Origin: Gammaproteobacteria bacterium
GTDB taxonomy: Bacteria > Pseudomonadota > Gammaproteobacteria > Ga0077536
Assembly (NCBI GenBank): GCA_020849475.1
Contig: JADLGE010000031.1
Coordinates: 1-64,000 of the forward strand
Reading direction: 5' to 3'
DNA: 64,000 nucleotides
Shown here: positions 49,411-58,285 of the stretch, one piece after another
Layout of the letters: each line of letters opens with the position of its first letter
Position numbering within the stretch: position 1 is the stretch's first letter
Position numbers and translations under genes: made by a program
The notes under the pieces: generated by a model
Seen by the model: the letters and a program-made list of their open reading frames with translations, nothing else
Database searches by the model: none
What the model was told of the DNA's origin: nothing

Positions 49411-52400
49411 TTACTTGCCCTGCGTGAGCTGGAGCTGAATCTCGTCCAGCATGTCCTGCGCCCGTTGCTTCTGCTCGGCCTTGGCGGCTGCGGCGCGCGC
49501 ACGGATGCGTTCCACCATTTCCTTCTGACGCGCGAGGATCTCACGCTGCAGATGGGAGTCCTGCGCTTCCTCGTGTTCACCCACCCAATCCTTCAATTCC
49601 TTGTGCAGGAGCTGATTGATCTCGGTGGCGGTGTTGTAGGTGCGTTCGAGTTCGTCCTCGTGCTCTTCGGCGGCGCTGACAATCGCGGTCTCCGCCTCGA
49701 TGGCCTGGTTGAGCTCGCGATTGGCGGCTGACGCGCGTTCCTGGATTTCGTTGATGGCATCGTCGATTTCGCGACGTGCGCCGGCATTGCTGGTGGCCGC
49801 TTGTCGTTGCCGCGCTTCCGACAGTTCCCTTTCGGCGGCGGCCTTGTAGGCTTCGGCTTCCCTGCGCACGCGCATCGCTTCGGCCTTGAGCTTGTCGATG
49901 CGTTCTGCTTCGGCGCGCAGCTTTTCGCGTTCACGCGCGAAGATGGTCTGTTGTTCGGCCAGCAGCGCCTGCTGTTGCCGCTTGTAGTCCTCAATCATGC
50001 GGCGCGCTTCGGCGGCGGTGGCTTCCTTGGCGGCGATGGCCGCCGCGCGTTCTTCGCGCGCGCGCTCAAGCTCGGCCGTGGCGCGGGACACCGCCATTTC
50101 GAATTTGCCGCGTTCCGCCGCCAGTTCCTTGCGCAGCGCGTCGCGCAGTTCCGCTTCGCGCCCGGCCTGCAGCGATTCGAGGCGGTCGGCCTGCTGCTGA
50201 TAGAGCTCGGCGAGTCGTTGTTCTTCCTCGCGCAGGCGCGCGGCGGCGGTTTGTTCCAGGGCGGCGAGGCGCTGGTCCACTTCCTCGTGTTCGCGCGCCA
50301 CTTCCTGCTCGGCCAGGGCCTGCTGCTTGAGCAAGGTGGCCTTGAGCTTTTCCGCTTCGGCAAGGCGCGTGGTCAACAGCGCCGCCTCTTGTTCGATGCG
50401 TTGCTGCTGTTCCTGCAAACGCTGACGGCTGGCGACCTCCAGCTCACTGGCGCGCTGCTGCCGTTCGAGCGTGGTTTTGAGTTGTTCGACTTCGGCCAGC
50501 TTGTGATTGAGCGCGGCGGCTTCCTGCTGAATGCGCGCCTGCTCTTCGGCCAGGCTGTGGCGCGCGGCTTCGGCCTGCTGGGCGACGTGCTGCTGGGCGG
50601 CGAGTTCGCCGCGCACACGCTCAGCTTCGGCCAGTCGCTCGTTCAGGCGTCGCGCTTCTTCTTCCATGCGTTGATGCAGATCGACCGTGCGCGCCTCGAA
50701 TTCCAGTTCCTGGGCGCGGGCCTGGGCGGCAATTTCCGCCTGCTGGCGCGCCAGCGCTTCACGGCTGGCCTGTTCGCGGGCGGCGACTTCCGCCTGCTGG
50801 CGTTCGAGTTCAGCGCGAGCCGCCTGTTCGCGCGCGGCGGCCTCGGCGCGTTGCCGTTCGAGTTCGGCGTGGGCGGCCTGCTCGCGCGCGGCGGCTTCGG
50901 CGCGCAGGCGCTCGAGCTCGGCGCGGGCGGCCTGTTCGCGCTGACTGGCCTCGGCCTGCAAGCGTTCGAGTTCGGCGCGCGCGGCCTGCTCGCGCGCCAC
51001 CGCTTCGGCCTGCTGCTGTTCGAGTTCGCGGCGCGTGGCCTGCTCGCGTGCGGCAACCTCGGCCTGGCGGCGTTCGATTTCAGCGCGCAGCGCCTGTTCC
51101 TGCGCGACGGCTTCGGCCTGGCGACGCTCGAGCTCGGCGCGCACGGCCTGCTCGCGGGCGGCCGCCTCGGCCTGCTGACGCGCGGCTTCGGCCTGGGCAG
51201 CCTGCTCGCGTGCGCCCAGCGCCGCTTTCAAACCTTCCGCTTCGCTGACCTTGTGCTGCAGTTCCGCCAGTTCGTTGCTGAGACGGGCCCGCTCGCGTTC
51301 GAGCTTGTCCGCCACGTAGCGCTCGGCCTCGGCCTTCATGGCCTGGGCCTCGGCCATCATTTTCTGCGCCTGTTCGATGGTCAGATCGGCCTTGGCCACT
51401 TCGGCGCCCAGCGACGAGGCGCGCGCCGCGGCTTCCAGCATGAGCTCGGCCGGCGGCGGCGCGGCAGTGACCACCGGTGCACTGGTCGATACCACCGGCG
51501 GCGCGACCGTGGGCGGTGGGGCCGGCGTCGGGCTGGCTGCCGGGGCAGCAGGGGCGCCAGGCGCGGATGGGGGGGCAAGCGGCTCATCGACCGCGCCGCC
51601 CTCCACGTAACACACGTCGAAACCGCGTTCGGCGAGCAGAAACGCCGCCGCCGAACTGCGGCCGCCGCTGTCGCAATAGGCCACGTAGCGGCCGCCGTCA
51701 TCGAGCTCGGCAGCGCGTGTGCGCAGTACCCCCAGGGGGATATTGAGACTGCCGGGCAGGCCGTTATGGCCGTGCTCGTCTTCGAAGCGCACATCCAGCC
51801 AGCGTGCGCCGCTTGCAACACGTGCCTCGGCCTCGGCGCGGCTGACGGCGGTCAGCAGCGGCGCCTTGATGAGGCGCGTGAAATCGGCCTTGGTCAGGCG
51901 CGCCAGTTCGCCGTCGGAGGTCATGCGCACCGTGGCGTTGCGCCGCGCGCCGGAGATCAAGGCCTCCTCGCCGAAAGTGTCGCCGGGGCCAAGTTCGGCG
52001 AGGCGAATCTCGCGCTTGTTGCTGCCCTTGCGCACCACCTCGCAGGTGCCGCGTTGCAGGGCGTAGTAGTACTCGCCCGGTTCGCCCTGTTTGATGATCT
52101 CGTCGCCGGCCTTGACCTCGATGGGTTCGAGGGTGTCGAGCAGACCCTGGATATTGGACGGCGGGATGCGGGTGAAGAGCTCCGACTGCAGCAAGGTCAT
52201 GAGCCAGTCCGCACTGTGCTCGACCTCCATTTCCTCGACTTCCACGCCGTCTGGCAGGGCGTTGTCGTGCTCGGGGACGTCGAGACTCAGCAGTTGTTCG
52301 AGCAGCGAGCGGCGCACGCGCAGCACGCTGGCCTTGGTTTTTGCGACCGCCGTCATCTGTCGCGGCTGAAGTTGCGCCAGCGGCTGAAAGGATGCGCCGT

Positions 52401-52632
52401 CGCCGCCGCTAACCCGTTTGATGAGGGATTCGTCGGCGAGCATCTCGAGATCGCCTTCGAGCACGTAGTAGGTGAAGTCGTCTCGATCACCCTGCCTGAA
52501 CAGGATGTCTTTTTTACGCAGCTCAATCACTTCCGATTGAGCCAGCAGCCGGGCCTGGCGGTCAGCCGGCAGCTTGTTGAGCGGAACCAGATAACTGAAG
52601 CGGGATTTGAGTGATTCTTGATCTACGGCCAT
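49411..52632 (-). CDS. giant cNMP-binding/rhodanese/helical-rod protein A
   Basis: A 1073-residue soluble protein. Residues about 10-120 are a degenerate cNMP-binding domain (VIELRKKDILFRQGDRDDFTYYVLEGDLEM). Residues about 144-262 are a second one with an intact-looking phosphate-binding cassette FGEEALISGARRNATV (220-235). Residues about 263-350 are a rhodanese domain with active-site loop YC320DSGGRS. A Pro/Ala linker (350-395) leads into a predicted helical rod of about 650 residues (400-1050) rich in Ala, Glu, Gln and Arg, including nine 18-residue repeats (475-636). The C-terminal 70 residues (KELKDWVGEHEEAQ..LQREILARQKEMVERIRARA) are shared with the divergent paralogue. It lies 39 bases downstream of a ydcH-like gene. 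Role unknown. Confidence 0.9.
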   Translation of the reverse strand: MAVDQESLKSRFSYLVPLNKLPADRQARLLAQSEVIELRKKDILFRQGDRDDFTYYVLEGDLEMLADESLIKRVSGGDGASFQPLAQLQPRQMTAVAKTKASVLRVRRSLLEQLLSLDVPEHDNALPDGVEVEEMEVEHSADWLMTLLQSELFTRIPPSNIQGLLDTLEPIEVKAGDEIIKQGEPGEYYYALQRGTCEVVRKGSNKREIRLAELGPGDTFGEEALISGARRNATVRMTSDGELARLTKADFTRLIKAPLLTAVSRAEAEARVASGARWLDVRFEDEHGHNGLPGSLNIPLGVLRTRAAELDDGGRYVAYCDSGGRSSAAAFLLAERGFDVCYVEGGAVDEPLAPPSAPGAPAAPAASPTPAPPPTVAPPVVSTSAPVVTAAPPPAELMLEAAARASSLGAEVAKADLTIEQAQKMMAEAQAMKAEAERYVADKLERERARLSNELAELQHKVSEAEGLKAALGAREQAAQAEAARQQAEAAAREQAVRAELERRQAEAVAQEQALRAEIERRQAEVAAREQATRRELEQQQAEAVAREQAARAELERLQAEASQREQAARAELERLRAEAAAREQAAHAELERQRAEAAAREQAARAELERQQAEVAAREQASREALARQQAEIAAQARAQELEFEARTVDLHQRMEEEARRLNERLAEAERVRGELAAQQHVAQQAEAARHSLAEEQARIQQEAAALNHKLAEVEQLKTTLERQQRASELEVASRQRLQEQQQRIEQEAALLTTRLAEAEKLKATLLKQQALAEQEVAREHEEVDQRLAALEQTAAARLREEEQRLAELYQQQADRLESLQAGREAELRDALRKELAAERGKFEMAVSRATAELERAREERAAAIAAKEATAAEARRMIEDYKRQQQALLAEQQTIFAREREKLRAEAERIDKLKAEAMRVRREAEAYKAAAERELSEARQRQAATSNAGARREIDDAINEIQERASAANRELNQAIEAETAIVSAAEEHEDELERTYNTATEINQLLHKELKDWVGEHEEAQDSHLQREILARQKEMVERIRARAAAAKAEQKQRAQDMLDEIQLQLTQGK
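50725..51210 (-). repeat. nine tandem 54-bp repeats (18-residue helical repeats)
   Basis: Residues 475-636 of protein A are nine units of exactly 18 residues with the consensus REQAARAELERxQAEAAA, with no insertions. Eighteen residues are five turns at 3.6 per turn, so like residues fall on the same face of a straight helix; the i to i+4 Glu/Arg pattern is typical of stable single alpha-helices as well as of coiled coils. The DNA repeats are diverged, so recent slippage is not obvious. Confidence 0.85.
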
Positions 52633-52671
52633 GACGAGTTCGCTGCTGAAATATCCGGCCCGCCGCCCAGA

Positions 52672-52878
52672 TCAGGCGTCGAGGTCGGGGATGAGCTGGC
52701 TCTTCAAGCGGGCAATCTGGTCCTTGAGCTGCAATTTGCGCTTCTTCATGCGCCGCAGAAGGAGCTGGTCGACGTCGATGCGGTTCGAGAGCGTATTCAC
52801 CACTTCGTCCAGATCGCGATGCTCGGTCTGCAACTCGAGGATGCGACGTTGTACCGACTTTGTCTCCTCGCTGACCAC
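52672..52878 (-). CDS. YdcH family protein (DUF465)
   Basis: A 68-residue helical hairpin protein. The GTG start gives MVSEETKSVQRRILELQ, followed by TEHRDLDEVVNTLSNRIDVDQLLLRRMKKRKLQLKDQIARLKSQL, the YdcH/DUF465 pattern (EH..LD..I..L, LLRRLKKRKLxLKDxIxxL). Function of the family is unknown. It is 39 bases upstream of protein A on the same strand, so the two are likely co-transcribed. The frame is open further upstream but the family length is about 70. Confidence 0.85.
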   Translation of the reverse strand: MVSEETKSVQRRILELQTEHRDLDEVVNTLSNRIDVDQLLLRRMKKRKLQLKDQIARLKSQLIPDLDA

Positions 52879-53229
52879 GACTCGCTTCCTGGGCTGGCTT
52901 GACTGGCCGCATTCTACGCTGATTCGGCGGCGTGGCGGTCGTGGTGTCGCGCGCCTCAGTCGGCCCATGAATGGGACCAGGGTAACGCCTGCGCCGACCA
53001 TCATGACTCCATGCCGAGCCGGGACAGGCAAGTCTCCGCAACCTCGGCTCCGTCACAAAACCGAGCAAACAACTCATGGTTCTCGTGACGGTATTCACAT
53101 TTGGGTTGGACCGGACGGGAAGCGCTGCCGCTGTAGCGATAGGCTAGACCGAGCCTCCCGGCGCGGCTGCACAGTCGGCCCGACCCATACTAATAACATC
53201 GCTATGCCCGGTACCCATGCGTGACCCTG
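52879..53229. other. divergent promoter region between ydcH-like gene and protein B
   Basis: No gene is supported in these 351 bases; the reading frames that cross it are extensions of neighbours. The two giant paralogues diverge from here, so it should hold both promoters. Candidate elements are weak: TTGGAC near 53104 and TACTAAT near 53190 on the plus strand. No CRP-type TGTGA...TCACA dyad was seen. Confidence 0.5.
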
Positions 53230-56200
53230 ATGTCGGCAGTGGAAACTAAATTCGAAAGCCTCGTCGATGCGCTGGTGCCCATGGCCTCGCTGACGGCGGC
53301 CAGCCGTGCGCAGGTGATGGACCAGGCCGAAGTGCTGCGTTACCGGCGCGGCGACATCCTGTTCAAGGAAGGCGATCGTGACGCCTACGCCATCTACCTG
53401 CTCGAGGGGCGCCTGGAAATGCGCAGCGCCGGCCAGGTCGTACAGCGCCTGACCGGCGGCACCGCCGCCGCCGCTCACCCCGTCGCCCAACTGCAGCCGC
53501 GCAAGATGACCGCCCGCGCCGAGACCGATGTCAGCGTGTTGCGGGTCGCGCGCGACCTCATCGACCGTCTGCAGGCGGCCGATGGCGCCGACACCTCCGG
53601 CAGTTATTGCTCGATGCAGGTCAACGAACTCGATTCCGATGACGAGGACGGCGGCGACTGGATGACGCGCATGCTGCAGTCGAAGCTCTTTTCGCATCTG
53701 CCGGCATCGAACATCCACCGCATCTTCAGCCTGTTTGAAGAGCTCGACGTGCACGAAGGCGACGTCGTTGTCGCCCAGGGCGAGCCTGGCGATTACTACT
53801 ACATCATTGCCCAGGGCCGCTGCGAGGTGCTGCGCAGCGCCGGCCCCACCGCGCCCGGTTACCGCCTGGCCCTGATTGGGCCCGGCGACACCTTCGGTGA
53901 AGAAGCGCTGGTGGCGGGCTCGAACCGCAACGCCAGTGTGCGCATGTTGTGCGACGGCCAACTGGTGCGTCTGCCCAAGGAAGCGTTCGTCGAGCTGATT
54001 CAGAAGCCGCTCCTGAGCGGCGTCTCGCGCCAGGAAGGCGAGGCGATACTCGCCACCAAGCCGGCAGTGTGGTTGGACGTGCGCTTTCCCGAGGAATTCC
54101 AGCGTGACGGCATCCAGGGCAGCGTCAACCATCCGCTCAATACGCTGCGCATGCATTCCGGTCGGCTCGATACCAAGCTGACCTACGTCGTGTATTGCGA
54201 CACCGGTGAGCGCAGCGCGGTGGCCGCCTTCCTGCTCGCCGAGCGTGGCTTCGACGTGCACTACCTTGAAGGCGGACTCATGCGCTACGAGGCGCTGGTC
54301 GGGGCCGCGCCGGTCGCCGCGCCGCCGCCCGCCAGCGTCGAAGACGAACTCGACATGACCCTGCACGACGATGCGCTCGCGCCCGTCGGCCTGTCGGTTG
54401 TGCCGGTGCCGACCTCGCAGCGCACCGACGCTGAGCGTGGCGCTGACCCGGCGGTGAAATCCGCCGCGCTCGGCGTCGAGATCGCCATCGCTGACATGCG
54501 CATTGCTGATGCCAGCGCGGTGGTCGCCGGTCGCCACAGAGATCCGGCCGCGGTGGCCGAAGCGGCCGAAGCGCTGCGTATCGCAACCGAGACCGCGCGC
54601 CGCGAGGCCGAGCAGGAAGCCGAGAAGAAGATCGAGGCCGAAAGGCAGCGCGTCGCGGCCGAGATGCAACGGCAGCGCGCCGAGGTTGAACGTCGCGCGG
54701 CGGAGAAGCTGCGCGCCGAGAAAAAGCGCATCCAGGCGGCCGCCGAGGTGGCGCGTCGCGAACTCGCCGAAGCGCAACGGCTGAAGGCCGAAATCGAACA
54801 GGCGCGCAACGAAGCGCAGGCCGCGGCGGTCGCCGCCGCGCAGCGCGATGCCGCCGAGGCGCGGCGTCTCGAGGAAGAACTGGAGAAGGCGCGCGCCGAA
54901 GCGGAAGCCGCCGCCGCTGCCCATGCCGTGCGCGATCAGGCCGACAGCGAGCGCATCAAGGCGGAAGTCGAACGCGCCCGCCAGGAAGCCGAAGCGGCTG
55001 CCGCTGCCGCGGTCGCCGCTGCGCAGCGCGAAACCTTGCAAGCGCAGCGCCTGAAAGATGAACTCGAGCGTGTGCGGGCCGAAGCCGAAGCAGCCGCGCT
55101 CGCCCATGCCGTGCGCGACCAGGCCGAAACCGACCGCCTGCGCGCCGAAATCGAAACAGCGCGGGCCGAGGCCGAAGCCGCTGCCACCGCGGCCGCTGAT
55201 GCCGCCGCGCGCGAGGCCCGCGAAGCGCAGCGCCTGAAGGAAGAACTGGAACGCGCGCGAGCCGAAGTGGAAGCCTCTGCCGCCGCCCACGCCGCGCGCG
55301 ATCAGGCCGAGACCGAGAGACTCAAGGCGGAAATCGAACGCACCCGCGCCGAGGCCGAAGCCGCCGCCGCCGCGGTGCGCGCCGCCAACGAACGTGAAAC
55401 CCTGGAAGCGCAGCGCCTCAAGGAAGAACTGGAGCGCGCCCGCGCCGAAGTCGAGGCCGTGGCCGCCGCTGCCGCTGAACGCGATGCGCAGGAATCCCAG
55501 CGCCTCAAGGAAGAACTTGAGCGCGCCCGCGCCCAGGCGGATGCCGCGGCCGCCGCCGCCGTTGCCGCGGCCGAGCGCGAGGCGCAGCAGACGCTGCGCA
55601 TGAAAGAAGAATTCGAGCGCGCCCGTGCGCAGGCCGAAGCCGAAGCGGCCGCCAATGCGGCGCGCGACCAGGCCGAAGCCGAGAGACTCAAAGCCGAAAT
55701 TGAACGGGCCCGAGCCGAGGCCGAGACGCTGGCCGCGACCGTTGCCGAGCGCGAGCGTGCCGACGCCGCACGCATGCGCGAAGTGCTGGAACAGGCCCGT
55801 GCCGAAGCCGCAGCCGCTGCCGACCGCGAAATGGCCGAGGCCGAGAGACTCAAGGCGGAACTGGAAGCCGCGCGTGCCGCCGCCGCCGAAGCGGCCGCCG
55901 AGGCCGCCCAGCGCGAGGCCGCCGAAGCACAGCGCGTGCGTGAACAACTCGAGCAGGCGCGCGCCGAAGCGGAAGCCGCCGTGGCCGAGGCCGCGCGCCG
56001 CGAACTGGCCGAGGCGCAGCGCATCAAGGCCGAGATCGAACGGGCCAAGGCCGAGGCCGACGCCCAAGTGCAGGCCGAGCGGGAAGCGCAGCGCGAGCGT
56101 GTCGAACAGGTGCGCGCGGAAATGGAGCGCCGCCTGCAGGAAGAAGAGCGCAAGCTGCGCGAAAGCTATGCCTGGCAGGCCGAAGAACTGCGGCGCCTGC

Positions 56201-57120
56201 AAAGCCAGAAAGCCGATGCCGAAGTGCGACTGCGGGAAGAACAGGAGCGCGTGCGCGCGCAGGCCGAGGAATCGCGCACGCGCCTCGCTGAAGCGCGTGA
56301 CTACCAGCGGCGTCTCGAGGAAGTGCAGCAGGCCAGCGCGCGCGAAGCTGAAATGCGCGAGCAACAGCAGCTTGCCCTCGAAACCAAGCTGCGCGAGGAA
56401 CTGCGCCACAAGGTGCAGACCGAGAGACGGCAGCTGGAAGAAGAGCTGGCGCGCAACGCCGCCGAGCTTGAACGCGCCCGCCGCGAACGCGAAGCCGCCG
56501 AAGCCGCGCGGCGCGCCGCCGCTGCCGAAGCTGAACAAATCGTCGCCGAATTCAAGGACGCGCACGCGCGCAAGCGCATGCAGGAAGAGGCGGAGATGCG
56601 ATTCGAGCGCGAACGCCTGGAAGCCGACGCGCGGCGCCTGCGCCTGGCGCTGGAACTGGCGCAGCGCGAGAAGCAGGCCGCCGTGCAGCAACAGCGCGAA
56701 ATAGAGCATGAAATCGCCGATCTGAAACGTGGCTCCAAGGCCACTGACAGTGACGCCCGCGCGGCCGATGCCAACCTGCGCGAACTTGAAGCCCAGGCGC
56801 ACCACGTCGCCATGCAGATTGCCGCCAGCGAACGCGCGCAGGCCGACGCGCAGGCGGCCGCGGTGGCGTCAGCGGGCGACCTCGCCGCGCACCGCGTGCA
56901 TGAAGAGCGCGTGCGCGCCGATCTCAAGAGCGAACTCGACGAATGGTTGCAGGAGCAGCACGAAACCGAGAACAGCGATACGCAACGCAGCATCCTTGCC
57001 AGCCAACGCGCGCAGCTCGATCGCATCAAGCAACGTGCGCAAGCGGTGCGCGCCGCCGCCAAGGCCCATGACCAGGCCTTGATCAACGAGCTGTCAGACA
57101 AGCTCCGGCGCGGCGAATAG
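53230..57120 (+). CDS. giant cNMP-binding/rhodanese/helical-rod protein B
   Basis: A 1296-residue paralogue of protein A. It has a degenerate cNMP-binding domain (about 12-118, YRRGDILFKEGDRDAYAIYLLEGRLEM), a second with cassette FGEEALVAGSNRNASV (222-237), a rhodanese domain (about 265-355) with loop YC323DTGERS, a Pro-rich linker, and an extremely Ala/Glu/Arg-rich rod (about 440-1210) with repeats of 29-33 residues of the type RLKEELERARAEAEAAAA. The last 70 residues (SELDEWLQEQHETENSDTQRSILASQRAQLDRIKQRA) match the tail of protein A. ATG 53230 is used; a GTG three codons earlier is possible. There is no signal peptide or membrane helix, so it is cytoplasmic. Role unknown. Confidence 0.9.
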   Translation: MSAVETKFESLVDALVPMASLTAASRAQVMDQAEVLRYRRGDILFKEGDRDAYAIYLLEGRLEMRSAGQVVQRLTGGTAAAAHPVAQLQPRKMTARAETDVSVLRVARDLIDRLQAADGADTSGSYCSMQVNELDSDDEDGGDWMTRMLQSKLFSHLPASNIHRIFSLFEELDVHEGDVVVAQGEPGDYYYIIAQGRCEVLRSAGPTAPGYRLALIGPGDTFGEEALVAGSNRNASVRMLCDGQLVRLPKEAFVELIQKPLLSGVSRQEGEAILATKPAVWLDVRFPEEFQRDGIQGSVNHPLNTLRMHSGRLDTKLTYVVYCDTGERSAVAAFLLAERGFDVHYLEGGLMRYEALVGAAPVAAPPPASVEDELDMTLHDDALAPVGLSVVPVPTSQRTDAERGADPAVKSAALGVEIAIADMRIADASAVVAGRHRDPAAVAEAAEALRIATETARREAEQEAEKKIEAERQRVAAEMQRQRAEVERRAAEKLRAEKKRIQAAAEVARRELAEAQRLKAEIEQARNEAQAAAVAAAQRDAAEARRLEEELEKARAEAEAAAAAHAVRDQADSERIKAEVERARQEAEAAAAAAVAAAQRETLQAQRLKDELERVRAEAEAAALAHAVRDQAETDRLRAEIETARAEAEAAATAAADAAAREAREAQRLKEELERARAEVEASAAAHAARDQAETERLKAEIERTRAEAEAAAAAVRAANERETLEAQRLKEELERARAEVEAVAAAAAERDAQESQRLKEELERARAQADAAAAAAVAAAEREAQQTLRMKEEFERARAQAEAEAAANAARDQAEAERLKAEIERARAEAETLAATVAERERADAARMREVLEQARAEAAAAADREMAEAERLKAELEAARAAAAEAAAEAAQREAAEAQRVREQLEQARAEAEAAVAEAARRELAEAQRIKAEIERAKAEADAQVQAEREAQRERVEQVRAEMERRLQEEERKLRESYAWQAEELRRLQSQKADAEVRLREEQERVRAQAEESRTRLAEARDYQRRLEEVQQASAREAEMREQQQLALETKLREELRHKVQTERRQLEEELARNAAELERARREREAAEAARRAAAAEAEQIVAEFKDAHARKRMQEEAEMRFERERLEADARRLRLALELAQREKQAAVQQQREIEHEIADLKRGSKATDSDARAADANLRELEAQAHHVAMQIAASERAQADAQAAAVASAGDLAAHRVHEERVRADLKSELDEWLQEQHETENSDTQRSILASQRAQLDRIKQRAQAVRAAAKAHDQALINELSDKLRRGE
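54769..56065 (+). repeat. tandem 29-33-residue helical repeats in protein B
   Basis: The motif RLKxELERARAEAEAAA recurs about fourteen times at intervals of 29 to 33 residues, alternating with short segments such as HAVRDQAE and AAQREAAEAQ. The variable spacing differs from the fixed 18-residue unit in protein A. The underlying DNA is strongly biased (GCC/GAA/CGC codons), which makes long open frames appear on the opposite strand. Confidence 0.8.
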
Positions 57121-57158
57121 GCCCGAACAGGGCCGCATGCCACGGCCGCTCGCCGGCC

Positions 57159-57497
57159 TCAGGCGCGCGTCGATAAATCGATATGGATATCGCCGTCCGG
57201 GTGATCGAGATGCACCCAGTACGGCAGCTCACCGTGCAGGCAAATCTCGCCGCGGCGCCGGTCCGCGCCATTGACGCTGAATTCGAAACGAAACACCCGT
57301 TCCAGCATGAGCCCGTACTCGGTGCGCGCGAGGCCGATGCGTCGCAATGACACCGCCTCGTCGAGGCGTTGCACGTCGAGATCCTTGCACACCTCGCGAC
57401 TGATGAAGTCGACGCGATCGTGAGCCTGCATGCTCCACCACCACAGGCCGATCACGAGGCCGCCACCGAACAGCAAGGACAGCTCGGCGGCGCTCAT
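57159..57497 (-). CDS. DUF3301 family membrane-anchored protein
   Basis: A 112-residue protein with one N-terminal membrane helix (LSLLFGGGLVIGLWWWS) followed by REVCKDLDVQRLDEAVSLRRIGLART and VFRFEFSVNGADRRRGEICLHG, the DUF3301 pattern (C..QLLD..V.L....YRFEFS..G..R..G). Function is unknown. It is the third gene of a minus-strand unit with yajQ and the CPXCG protein, 12 bases after the latter. Convergent with protein B. Confidence 0.88.
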   Translation of the reverse strand: MSAAELSLLFGGGLVIGLWWWSMQAHDRVDFISREVCKDLDVQRLDEAVSLRRIGLARTEYGLMLERVFRFEFSVNGADRRRGEICLHGELPYWVHLDHPDGDIHIDLSTRA

Positions 57498-57509
57498 GTC
57501 CGCCGCGCT

Positions 57510-57698
57510 TCAATCATCGCCACGGCGCGCCACCAGGCGCACGTGCTCATCGCTGTCGATTTCAACGTGCAGTGAAATCGGCCGGCAACAAACCTCACAG
57601 TCTTCAATGTAATCCTGCGATTCTTCCGATGGGTCGACCAGCACACTGATACGCTCGCCGCAATACGGGCACCGGAAGCGCTGTTCGCTCTGCTGCAT
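57510..57698 (-). CDS. CPXCG motif-containing cysteine-rich protein
   Basis: A 62-residue zinc-ribbon protein with two cysteine knuckles: FRCPYCGERI near residue 10 and DCEVCCRPISL near residue 34. The fold and length match the CPXCG family of proteobacteria, whose role is unknown. It sits between yajQ (7 bases upstream) and the DUF3301 gene (12 bases downstream). Confidence 0.92.
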   Translation of the reverse strand: MQQSEQRFRCPYCGERISVLVDPSEESQDYIEDCEVCCRPISLHVEIDSDEHVRLVARRGDD

Positions 57699-57705
57699 GG
57701 GGGGC

Positions 57706-58188
57706 CTAGTCGCGGAAATTGGTGAACTGGAAGGGCACGCCGAGCTTGGCGTTCCTGATCAAGGCAATGACGGCCTGCAAATCGTCGCGATTCTTGCCGG
57801 TCACCCGCAGCTGGTTCTGCTGCATCTGCGAGGTGACCTTGATCTTGCTGTCCTTGATGAGCTTGTTCAATTTGCGCCCGGTGTCTGCATCGACGCCCTC
57901 GCGCACCGTCACCGGCAGGCGCGTCTCGGCGATGTTCGAAGCGAAGTCACCGACCTCCAGGCAGTCGATATCGATACCGCGCTTGGCCAGTCGGGTCTGC
58001 AGGATCTCCAGCAGTTGCTTGGCTTGAAACTCGCCATCGGCGATGATGGTCAACTTGTACTCGTCGCGCTCGACCCGTGCTTTACTGCCCTTGAAATCGA
58101 AGCGCTGCCCGACTTCGCGATTGGCTTGATCGACGGCGTTGGAAAGTTCGTGTTTGTCGACTTCAGATACGACATCAAACGATGGCAT
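57706..58188 (-). CDS. yajQ: YajQ family nucleotide-binding protein
   Basis: YajQ proteins bind c-di-GMP (shown in Xanthomonas and Pseudomonas) or nucleic acid and have two ferredoxin-like domains. The 160-residue product starts MPSFDVVSEVDKHELSNAVDQANREVGQRFDFKGSKA and contains KVTSQMQQNQLRVTGKNRDDLQAVIAL and PFQFTNFRD at the end, typical of the family. AAGGAA lies seven bases upstream of the ATG at 58188. It begins a three-gene unit with two small proteins. A GGDEF/EAL protein is in the same window. Confidence 0.95.
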   Translation of the reverse strand: MPSFDVVSEVDKHELSNAVDQANREVGQRFDFKGSKARVERDEYKLTIIADGEFQAKQLLEILQTRLAKRGIDIDCLEVGDFASNIAETRLPVTVREGVDADTGRKLNKLIKDSKIKVTSQMQQNQLRVTGKNRDDLQAVIALIRNAKLGVPFQFTNFRD

Positions 58189-58285
58189 TGACGGTTCCTT
58201 CATTGCGGCCGGTGCCGAATTATAGCCTGCGTGCGCCGCTGCCGACCTGCGCGGTGTTTTGTCCATAGCCCCAAGAGCGGCCACG

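Noticed and set aside
50725..51210. 54-bp periodic repeats considered as a CRISPR-like or VNTR array
   Set aside because: There are no identical repeats with unique spacers; the period is a protein-level 18-residue repeat inside a coding frame.
49801..52614. 937-codon open frame opposite rod protein A
   Set aside because: It is an antisense shadow of the biased Ala/Glu/Arg codons. Its Phe/Gly/Leu-rich translation has no domain, while the minus strand encodes clear cNMP and rhodanese domains.
53095..56805. 1236-codon open frame opposite rod protein B
   Set aside because: Same reason: GC-rich repeat codons leave the reverse frame open. The translation is low-complexity Gly/Leu/Phe with no ribosome site.
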